Shown here piece by piece: positions 57,638 to 64,000 of a stretch of DNA of 64,000 bases. Source of the stretch: an uncultured Collinsella sp. GTDB taxonomy: Bacteria > Actinomycetota > Coriobacteriia > Coriobacteriales > Coriobacteriaceae. Made by a program: the position numbers and the translations under genes. Under the pieces are notes generated by a model. That model was not told the origin of the DNA and ran no database searches. It saw nothing but the letters and a program-made list of their open reading frames with translations. Position 1 is the stretch's first letter, and each line of letters starts with the position of its first letter. The stretch lies in contig USAJ01000005.1 in assembly GCA_900552685.1 (NCBI GenBank), positions 17,570 through 81,569 on the forward strand, in the 5' to 3' direction.

Positions 57638-58756
57638 TTGCAGAACTCTGATACCCCTAAAGTTTCGCTGCTTGTTCCCATCTGCAATGTTGAGCGCTAC
57701 CTGCGCGAGTGCCTCGATTCCGCCGTGGCGCAGACGCTCAAGGACATCGAGATCATCTGCATCAACGACGGTTCTACCGATAGTTCGCCAGATATCATCC
57801 GCGAGTACATGGAGCGCGACCCCCGTGTAAAGATGATCGACAAGGCCAACAGCGGCTACGGCGACTCGATGAACCGCGGCCTGGAGATGGCGCGCGGCGA
57901 GTACGTGGGCATCCTTGAGTCCGACGACTTTATGTTTGAGGATTCGCTCCAAAAGCTGGTCGCCAAGGCCGATGCTGAGCATGCCGATGTCGTTAAGGGC
58001 GACTTTTACCTGTATTGGTCCACGCCCAGCGAGCGCCGTGAGCTGTTTGGAATTATCGACGAGCATATGACGGGCGCCGCGTATCGCCCCGTCGATCGCC
58101 CGGGCATCTTCTACCGCAAACCTTCCATTTGGTCGGCTATCTATCGGCGCGAGTTCCTCAACGACAATCAGATTCGGTTCCTTCCCACGCCGGGCGCCTC
58201 GTATCAGGACGCAGGCTTTAACTTTAAGGTTTGGGCTTGCGCCGAGCGTGCCGCGTTTATTGGGGACCCCATTTTGTGCTATCGCCAGGATAACGAGAAG
58301 AGCTCCGTTAACTCGCCCAACAAGGTATTTTGCGTGTGCGACGAATATGCCGAGATGCAACGTTTTTTGGACGAGCGTCCCGAGCTCAGGGCTCAGCTCC
58401 AGGGCATTTTAATGCGCATGAAGGTCGATACGTACCGTTGGAATGATGAGCGCCTGGTCGATGAGCTGCGTGGACAGTTTTGGGAGAAGGCTTCACCCGA
58501 GCTCAAGGCCGATTGGGATGCCGGTCGTTTTGACCTGTCGCTGTTTGATCCGCGTGGCGAGACCGACTTGCGTCTGATGGTCAAGTCGCCCCGCGCCTAT
58601 ATCGATTCGCGCTTTGACTTTAAGAAGCCGGGCAAGCTCAATACGTTTAAGCATTACTTTAAGATTGGCGGCCTGCCGCTGGTCTGGCGCGTGCTGACGT
58701 ATCAGCGCACCTACGGCGACAACCCGCACCCTGATGACGTTCCGGCCGCACAGTAG
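57638..58756 (+). CDS. Family 2 glycosyltransferase, paralogue B
   Basis: 372-aa GT-A enzyme starting at TTG 57638 with AACAGGAGG upstream. VSLLVPICNVERYLRECLDSAVAQ (residues 8-31), CINDGSTDSSP and LESDDFMFED near 95. It repeats paralogue A (55413) with few substitutions over the first 110 residues, also at the base level, and departs from it after about residue 240. The unrelated-sequence glycosyltransferase 56523 lies between the two copies, which suggests duplication or gene conversion. Confidence 0.9.
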   Translation: MQNSDTPKVSLLVPICNVERYLRECLDSAVAQTLKDIEIICINDGSTDSSPDIIREYMERDPRVKMIDKANSGYGDSMNRGLEMARGEYVGILESDDFMFEDSLQKLVAKADAEHADVVKGDFYLYWSTPSERRELFGIIDEHMTGAAYRPVDRPGIFYRKPSIWSAIYRREFLNDNQIRFLPTPGASYQDAGFNFKVWACAERAAFIGDPILCYRQDNEKSSVNSPNKVFCVCDEYAEMQRFLDERPELRAQLQGILMRMKVDTYRWNDERLVDELRGQFWEKASPELKADWDAGRFDLSLFDPRGETDLRLMVKSPRAYIDSRFDFKKPGKLNTFKHYFKIGGLPLVWRVLTYQRTYGDNPHPDDVPAAQ

Positions 58757-58768
58757 GAGCGAGTGACT

Positions 58769-59836
58769 ATGGCTACCCCCAAGATTTCCGTTGTCGTTCC
58801 CATCTATAAAGTGGAGGAGTGCCTGGCCTGGTGCCTGGACTCCCTGCTTGCGCAGGACATGCCCGATTGGGAAGGCGTGCTGGTCAATGATGGCTCGCCG
58901 GATGGCTCGCGCGATATTGCGGCTGCCTATTGCGAAATGGACGCGCGCTTTACGCTGGTCGATAAGCCAAACGGCGGCCTGTCGAGTGCGCGTAATGCAG
59001 GCATCGCCGCGTCCACGGCGCCTATCGTTGCGTTTTTGGATTCCGATGACCGCTTTACGCCCGATGCATGCCGCGTGATCGTCGATGCCTTTGAGCGCGA
59101 GGACTGCGACGTTTTGACCTTTGGCGCGAATCCGTATCCGCTGGAGGCGGGGTATCCGTGGCTCAACTATGTGCTGAGCCCGCGCGATGTGTCGTTTGAA
59201 GGCTATAGCTTTGACCTGCTGTTTAAGGAAGCATCTCGCCCCTTTGCATGGCGCACTGCCTGCAAGCGTGAGTTTTTGCTGGGCAACGGGATCGTGTTCG
59301 ACGAAACCGTTAAGTATGGCGAGGACCAGGTCTTCGATTTTGCCGTGTACGGTCGTTCGCACAAGACCGCGCTTATCTCGAACAAGCTGTATGACTACCG
59401 CGTGGCGCGCAAGGGTTCGCTCATGGACACCATGCGCTACGACGACGAGACACGTCTGCTGGAGCACGTGAAGATTTACTCCGCGGTGCTGGCTGACTGG
59501 CAGCGCGACGGTCTCGATGTCCAGCATGCCGATGACTTGGCGTACTTCCTATGCGATCTGGTGCTGTACGATGCGCTCAGGTTGCTGGGCTCGGACTGCG
59601 GCAAGGTGTTTGCTGCCGTTGCCACGGCGCTTGCCGGCTCTGCCGTGGGCAGCGATATTGCGCTCGCACAATGCGCTCCTTCTGTTGCTGCTATGGTGCG
59701 TGCGGCGCTTACCAGCAAGGCCCCCAATGCCCGTGAGTGCAAAAAGCTCATGTTCGATTACGACGTCTTGAGGTTTGGGCGCCTGGGTGCCTGCAAACGC
59801 ATGGCAGCGAACGCCCTGGGAAAGCGAGAGGTGTAG
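58769..59836 (+). CDS. Family 2 glycosyltransferase
   Basis: 355-aa GT-A enzyme with ISVVVPIYKVEECLAWCLDSLLAQD (residues 6-30), VLVNDGSPDGS near 40, NGGLSSARNAGI near 72 and the metal motif FLDSDDRFTPD near 90, then YGEDQVFDFAVY near 185. ATG 58769 is preferred because GTAGGAGCG lies nine bases before it; GTG 58763 is too close. It begins 12 bp after paralogue B and its stop touches the next gene's ATG. Confidence 0.9.
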   Translation: MATPKISVVVPIYKVEECLAWCLDSLLAQDMPDWEGVLVNDGSPDGSRDIAAAYCEMDARFTLVDKPNGGLSSARNAGIAASTAPIVAFLDSDDRFTPDACRVIVDAFEREDCDVLTFGANPYPLEAGYPWLNYVLSPRDVSFEGYSFDLLFKEASRPFAWRTACKREFLLGNGIVFDETVKYGEDQVFDFAVYGRSHKTALISNKLYDYRVARKGSLMDTMRYDDETRLLEHVKIYSAVLADWQRDGLDVQHADDLAYFLCDLVLYDALRLLGSDCGKVFAAVATALAGSAVGSDIALAQCAPSVAAMVRAALTSKAPNARECKKLMFDYDVLRFGRLGACKRMAANALGKREV

Positions 59837-62323
59837 ATGAGTATCAAGCGTTTGGCACTTTGCCGCAGTCAGGGCCGTCTGTTTGTGCTGCTTCGTTTTG
59901 CCGGTCAGGATGTCGCCGCGCTTATTGAGCGGGAGGGCTCTCAGGCGTTTGCCCATGCGACTACGAGCGGTTCTTGTGTGCCGTCGCTGGTGTTCCCGGT
60001 CGATCATGGCCGTGTGCTGGCGCTTTGTCCTTTCGTTTCCGATTACGAGCACGAGCTCGCCGTCTTGGTGCTTCCGTTTTTGGATGGCACGTCGATGGAT
60101 GTCGTTTTTGCATCCGGTGGCCAAAGGTTGGGCGCCATTCGTCTCGATAGCCGCGTGGCCAAGCTGGAATCCAAGATTAACTACAAAGCAAAGCCTGCGC
60201 TGTGCGCGCTTATTCGCGATGCGCAGCGTGGCGAATGCTGCGGTCGCTACGAGATCGATGCCATTCGCTATTTGCCGGCAGACGCCGGCGCGGTGTGGCG
60301 CTATGAGGTTACTTGGGCGGGAGACCCCCAGCGCGCGCCTGAGCTCCAGATCTTCGATACGCATATGGATGCCATCGATGTTACCGTGCATGTGTTTGAA
60401 TCGCAGGTCGATGTGCCGCAGCAGAACGGATGCCGTGTCAATAAAACGTATCTGAGCGTTGAGATGCCTCAGGATATACGAGATTTTGTCGCGATTGCGA
60501 GCGATTCCACAGAGCAGATCCAGAGCGGGTTTTGCGCCATGGATGGTCGCCTGTACAACGGCATGGTCGACGACAGCTGGAACCGTATGAAGGACGCGCG
60601 TGCAGACGACGCAGCTTATCGGCGTTGGTTTGAGCAACATCGCGCAAAGCCGGGCGATTTGGCGTGCCAGCGTGTCACTTCGGCGGTCTTTGCCTATAGG
60701 CCGCTCGTGAGTATTGTGGTGCCGTGCTACAAGACTGATCGGGTCTACCTGCGCGAGCTGCTGGACTCGGCGCTAGCCCAGAGCTATGACAACTGGGAAT
60801 TGCTGCTTATGGACGCCTCGCCCGAATGGGATGCGGTGGCCACACTTGCGGCAGGCACCCACGACGAGCGCGTTCGTCGCATTGAGCTGCCCGGCAACGG
60901 CGGCATTGTGGTCAACACCAACGCAGGTATCGAGCAGACGACGGGCGACTACATCGCGTTCTTGGACCATGACGACATTCTGGAACCGGACGCGTTATTC
61001 CACTATGTTGCCGCGCTGAACAAGGCTGCCGAGGGAGAGCGTCCCCAGGTCCTGTTCTGTGACGAGGACATGTTCCAGAAAACGGGGGAGTGGGGTCAGC
61101 CGGTCTTTAAGACGCAGCTCAACGTCGACCTGCTCTATAGCCATAACTGCGTGACGCATTTTCTGATGGTGGAGAAGGCGCTTATCGATCGTATTGGCAC
61201 GTCCCCAGAAGACGTTGCGGGTGCCCAGGATTACGACCTGACGCTCCGCTGCCTTGCGGCGGGCGCGCGGTTTGAGCATGTTGCGCACGTGCTGTATCAC
61301 TGGCGCGTGCATCTCGGTTCCACCGCCGATGGCTCTGCAGATAGCAAACCCTATGCCATCGAGGCCGGTCGTCTTGCGCTGCAGCGCCACTTTGACGCCC
61401 TGGGCGTTCGCGGCGAGGTCGAGGAGACCGAGACGCCGTTTGTCTACCGCATGCGCTATGCGCTGCCTGAGCCTGCGCCGTTGGTGAGCATTGTGATCCC
61501 CACCAAGGACCACGTTGAGACGCTCGATGCCTGTGTGGTGGCGATCGCCCAGAAGGCCACGTATACAAACTACGAGATCGTTTTGGTGGAGAACAACAGC
61601 GAAGCCCCGGAGACGTTTGCGTATTACGAAACCCTGCCGGAGCGCGTGATCGCTGCGTCTGACGGTAGGGGTAGCGCACGTGTTGTGTACTGGCCGGGCG
61701 AGTTTAATTATTCGAAAATCATTAACTTTGGCGTTGAGCATGCTGGGGGCGACTACCTGCTGCCGCTCAACAACGATACCGAGGTCATAAGCCCCGATTT
61801 TATCGAAGAGATGATGGGGTATCTGCAGCGTCCCGATGCGGGCGTGGTGGGCGCCAAACTCTACTTTGCCGACCATCTGGTGCAACACGCTGGCATATTG
61901 GTTGGTGTGCGTGGCGCACTTGCCCATGCAAACCAGGACTTCTCGGCAAAGCGCGAGGGCTATCTTGCCCGCGCCGTGCGGCCGGGCAACTTTAGCGCCG
62001 TAACAGGTGCCTGTCAGATGGTCCGACGCGACGTATTTGAGCAGGTCGGAGGTTACAACGAGGAATTCGCAGTCGGCTTTAACGATGCGGACTTTTGCCT
62101 GCGCGTGTGGGAGGCGGGCTACCGCACCATCTTTACGCCCTATGCCGAGCTGTACCACTACGAGTTCACCTCGCGCGGCAGGGAAGAGGCCAACGAGGAA
62201 AAGCTGCGCCGCTGGAAACGCGAGCAAGCGCTGTTCATGCAACACTGGCCCGAGTTCTTCCTCGATGGCGACCCGTGGTTGGGGCCTAACTTATCCGCTG
62301 AGAGCGAGTATTTCTCGCTTTAG
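59837..62323 (+). CDS. Large protein with two family 2 glycosyltransferase domains
   Basis: 828-aa protein. Residues 1 to about 280 are an N-terminal domain I cannot assign (beta-rich looking; IFDTHMDAIDVTVHVFESQVDVP). The first GT-A domain starts at VSIVVPCYKTDRVYLRELLDSALAQ near 290 with metal motif FLDHDDILEPD near 375; the second starts at VSIVIPTKDHVETLDACVVAI near 550 with LPLNNDTEVISPDF near 640 and VTGACQMVRRDVFEQVGGYNEEF near 720, the rhamnosyl/galactosyl-transferase-like finish. Bifunctional polymer-building enzymes of this layout make rhamnan- or teichoic-like backbones. It directly follows the 58769 stop (TAG ATG). Confidence 0.88.
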   Translation: MSIKRLALCRSQGRLFVLLRFAGQDVAALIEREGSQAFAHATTSGSCVPSLVFPVDHGRVLALCPFVSDYEHELAVLVLPFLDGTSMDVVFASGGQRLGAIRLDSRVAKLESKINYKAKPALCALIRDAQRGECCGRYEIDAIRYLPADAGAVWRYEVTWAGDPQRAPELQIFDTHMDAIDVTVHVFESQVDVPQQNGCRVNKTYLSVEMPQDIRDFVAIASDSTEQIQSGFCAMDGRLYNGMVDDSWNRMKDARADDAAYRRWFEQHRAKPGDLACQRVTSAVFAYRPLVSIVVPCYKTDRVYLRELLDSALAQSYDNWELLLMDASPEWDAVATLAAGTHDERVRRIELPGNGGIVVNTNAGIEQTTGDYIAFLDHDDILEPDALFHYVAALNKAAEGERPQVLFCDEDMFQKTGEWGQPVFKTQLNVDLLYSHNCVTHFLMVEKALIDRIGTSPEDVAGAQDYDLTLRCLAAGARFEHVAHVLYHWRVHLGSTADGSADSKPYAIEAGRLALQRHFDALGVRGEVEETETPFVYRMRYALPEPAPLVSIVIPTKDHVETLDACVVAIAQKATYTNYEIVLVENNSEAPETFAYYETLPERVIAASDGRGSARVVYWPGEFNYSKIINFGVEHAGGDYLLPLNNDTEVISPDFIEEMMGYLQRPDAGVVGAKLYFADHLVQHAGILVGVRGALAHANQDFSAKREGYLARAVRPGNFSAVTGACQMVRRDVFEQVGGYNEEFAVGFNDADFCLRVWEAGYRTIFTPYAELYHYEFTSRGREEANEEKLRRWKREQALFMQHWPEFFLDGDPWLGPNLSAESEYFSL

Positions 62324-62428
62324 CGTGAAGTGATGCCAAGATCCGGCAAAGTATCCTCAAGGGCTGCAAGAGCGTTAGGGTTCAAGTGCTCCTCGTTCAA
62401 GCAGCTCTTGTCATATCGAAAACATGCG

Positions 62429-62908
62429 TCAGGAGTTCTCCCTTAGGCATTTTGCGGCTATAGGGACAAGGTCGAACATCGTGTGAACGACATCACCCGT
62501 GTTTGCAACGGTTGCCGTGAACTTGCCGTTTCCAAAATCCATCAGATGGTAGAGGTTGATTGTCAGATCATGCTGCGCGGCGATTCTTAGAATCCAGTAA
62601 GCGCAATTGTCGCTACAGGTTGTGGCGTTGTATATGTTCTGAGGCATGAAGTACATGAGCAGCAGCGTCTTAGTTCCACCCGATAGCCTTTCCGGTGGGA
62701 TAATGCCTAGGATCTTGGTGTTTATTGCGCCGGGTCCAACCACGCCGCCCTTATCAATGGATTTAATAATTCTCTGCGCAAAGGCATCCTGAAACCACTG
62801 GGGCGAATAGACGTTATCGAAGTACGCCGACGTATTGTAGATAACGTTATCCATGTTGCCATAGTGAATCGTTAGCACGTTGGTCCCTTCGGATTGTTGG
62901 CTTTGCAT
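62429..62908 (-). CDS. DUF4869 protein
   Basis: 159-aa protein of the DUF4869 family, seen mainly in Firmicutes and gut anaerobes. Typical segments: LTIHYGNMDNVIYNTSAYFDNVY (residues 12-34), ILGIIPPERLSGGTKTLLLMYF near 66-88, the NATTCSDNCAYWILRIAAQHDLTINLYHLMDF stretch near 93-125 and NTGDVVHTMFDLVPIA near the end. No signal or membrane segment. Function unknown; its gene neighbours elsewhere are often regulators or defence genes. Lower GC than the glycan cluster, so probably acquired. Confidence 0.75.
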   Translation of the reverse strand: MQSQQSEGTNVLTIHYGNMDNVIYNTSAYFDNVYSPQWFQDAFAQRIIKSIDKGGVVGPGAINTKILGIIPPERLSGGTKTLLLMYFMPQNIYNATTCSDNCAYWILRIAAQHDLTINLYHLMDFGNGKFTATVANTGDVVHTMFDLVPIAAKCLRENS

Positions 62909-63159
62909 TTGATGAGTTTGATTATATCGCAGCGCATGAGATGGGCGTTATTAGCCGGTAACGTATGCGACTGATGATCAAGGATCAAGGATGGGTTACG
63001 AAAGCTCGATACTTCCACGATAAGTTTATACAGGCATATATAACTCGATATAATCCGATATAAATATAAAGTTACGATTGACCGATTATTGAGTCCGTTG
63101 AAAGGCAAGCAAGTGAGCACCACGGCTGAAGTTGCCATTCAAGGGAGGTGGCGCTTTCT
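62909..63159. other. AT-rich spacer before the broken ATPase gene
   Basis: About 250 bp, strongly AT-rich for this genome (TATAAATATAAAG near 63059), holding divergent promoters. No gene or repeat recognised. Confidence 0.4.
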
Positions 63160-63470
63160 ATGGGCGACAGCTTTAGCGCTACTGGCTTGACCATAGAGGA
63201 CGGTCTGCTGTCGAGGTCCGCTAAGGCTACTAAGGGCTATGCCTATCTGGTGCAACTGGTCGGTTATTCCATTTGGCAGCGCGCTAATTTGCATCGTGCC
63301 AAAAGTGCCATCATGAGCGAGCGGGATGTCTCCGAGGGCATTGCGCTTGCAGAGGCTCGTTTTCACGATGTTGTTCACGAGCCCGCGATTTCCGGGCTGG
63401 GACTCAACGATATCAAATATCTTTTGGCCATGTGCGAGGATAAACAACAGTTCAAATCAGCCGAGAGGGG
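63160..63470 (+). pseudogene. Fragment of a P-loop/Orc1-like ATP-binding protein, interrupted by an insertion sequence
   Basis: About 104 residues matching by pattern the C-terminal domain of AAA ATP-binding proteins common in this group (RSAKATKGYAYLVQLVGYSIWQRA, SERDVSEGIALAEARFHDVV, LNDIKYLLAMCEDKQQ). The ATPase N-terminal domain with Walker motifs is absent, and the 3' end is cut at about 63470 by the left end of an IS3-type element. CAAGGGAGG precedes ATG 63160, so a short product might still be made. Identification is moderate. Confidence 0.5.
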
Positions 63471-63945
63471 GTGCGGACAGAAAGTTGGACCGCGGGGCGG
63501 TCCGGACTGGAGGTTCGCATGTACAGCAGGGAGAAGGTCGAGCTCTTCCTCCTGGCGACGGAGGACGGCATGGGGCCCACCGCCGCCGCGAAGTTCGCGG
63601 GGGTCACGGTGAGCGCGGCCAAGAAGTGGGCGACGGGGCACCTCCCGCGCAGCTACACCGGCGGGGGCTGTAGAATCGTGGCGAGGAAACCGCCACGGAA
63701 GGAGGCCAGCATGGGCCCCGACAAGTCGACCTACGCCCCGCCCGCGACCGGCCCGCTCGCCGGACTCAACGAGGACCAGATAGAGAACCTGCTGCTCAGG
63801 GCGGTGTTGGCCGACCTAAAAGCGGAAGGGTGGGACCCGGCTTCGATCTCGAACAGGAGCAAGTGCGAGCTCGGCGAGAGATTGAGGCGGGCGACCGCCC
63901 TGCCCCTCCGCTCGATCGCAGGTTTCTTGAGGATATCGAAGAGCT
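63471..63945 (+). mobile_element. IS3-family element, left end with orfA, right part lost
   Basis: Begins with GTGCGGACAGAAAGTTGGAC, typical of an IS3-family end, followed by orfA at 63519. The transposase reading frame matches the family up to FLRISKS near 63940 and then changes abruptly to unrelated sequence that is open in another frame (EELVSATVKTT). The right end and orfB are therefore missing from the window: the element is truncated at about 63945. Confidence 0.7.
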
Positions 63946-63962
63946 TGTTAGCGCTACTGTAA
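63519..63962 (+). CDS. IS3-family transposase orfA (truncated)
   Basis: 147-aa frame. The helix-turn-helix MYSREKVELFLLATEDGMGP...GVTVSAAKKWATGHLPRSYTG occupies residues 1-50; NEDQIENLLLRAVLADLKAEGWDPAS lies near 95 and LRRATALPLRSIAGFLRISKS near 125, which in IS150-like elements runs on into the next transposase domain. Here the last residues (LLALL, stop) are foreign, so the gene ends by truncation. ATG 63519 has TGGAGG six bases upstream. Confidence 0.7.
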   Translation: MYSREKVELFLLATEDGMGPTAAAKFAGVTVSAAKKWATGHLPRSYTGGGCRIVARKPPRKEASMGPDKSTYAPPATGPLAGLNEDQIENLLLRAVLADLKAEGWDPASISNRSKCELGERLRRATALPLRSIAGFLRISKSLLALL

Positions 63963-64000
63963 AAACAACCAATTTCGCCATCGCACTTCAGCCGATTCCG

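Overview
The window reads as a chromosomal segment of a high-GC anaerobic gut actinobacterium of the class Coriobacteriia, most likely Collinsella. This rests on recognised gene content rather than a database search: ATP-dependent PEP carboxykinase, a SUF-only iron-sulfur system controlled by an Rrf2 regulator, a Rho with a very long N-terminal extension, a GGGtGRT/NifU-like pair, a DUF4869 gene, and many short 'GGGAC' palindromes between genes. Most genes are GC-rich. The two ends (about 1-3,500 and 62,400-63,470) are visibly more AT-rich and look acquired.

Layout. 1-3,864: accessory region with a NERD-helicase cut by the window start, converging on a translationally coupled MazG-like / GIY-YIG-DUF2075 gene pair. 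3,980-9,551: a small ORF, K+/H+ antiporter, PPP-type phosphatase and a polysaccharide flippase, with two copies of a 300-bp composite repeat. 9,904-18,841: pckA, a B3/B4 protein, MarR, DegV, an MGMT-like protein, trpS, a WecA/TagO-like lipid-carrier transferase, a probable 6S RNA and a radical-SAM activase. 18,993-29,483: tRNA-Ala, a coiled-coil membrane protein, pncB, proB, an S33 peptidase, proA, an HD protein, a CarD-like regulator and argS. 30,011-41,413: rho, an unknown membrane protein, VanZ, ROK fructokinase, an aminotransferase, tRNA-His, two tRNA-Lys, a flavoprotein and the GGGtGRT/NifU-like pair. 41,806-49,177: a RAYT-like protein that has lost its catalytic residues, then the sufCBDSU operon with a divergent Rrf2/IscR-like gene. 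49,317-52,955: a sortase-type surface protein and a degenerate AAA-ATPase-like protein. 52,980-62,323: a cell-surface glycan cluster of six glycosyltransferases and an acyltransferase. 62,429-64,000: DUF4869, a broken ATPase gene and a truncated IS3-type element.

How it works together. Energy and redox genes (pckA, pncB, suf, flavoprotein, GGGtGRT pair, radical SAM activase) fit a fermentative anaerobe. The TagO-like transferase, flippase and glycosyltransferase run would build and export surface glycan. Proline synthesis (proB, proA) surrounds a proline-iminopeptidase-like gene.

The most unusual material is between genes. Several families of palindromic elements keep a conserved loop or core while their arms are exchanged. 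They lie beside one intact but catalytically altered RAYT-like gene and one RAYT remnant that is itself bracketed by inverted copies of one element. This looks like a REP/RAYT-type system in which the protein may have changed role. The MazG/GIY-YIG-DUF2075 couple and the GGGtGRT/NifU-like pair are the other two candidates for an undescribed system.
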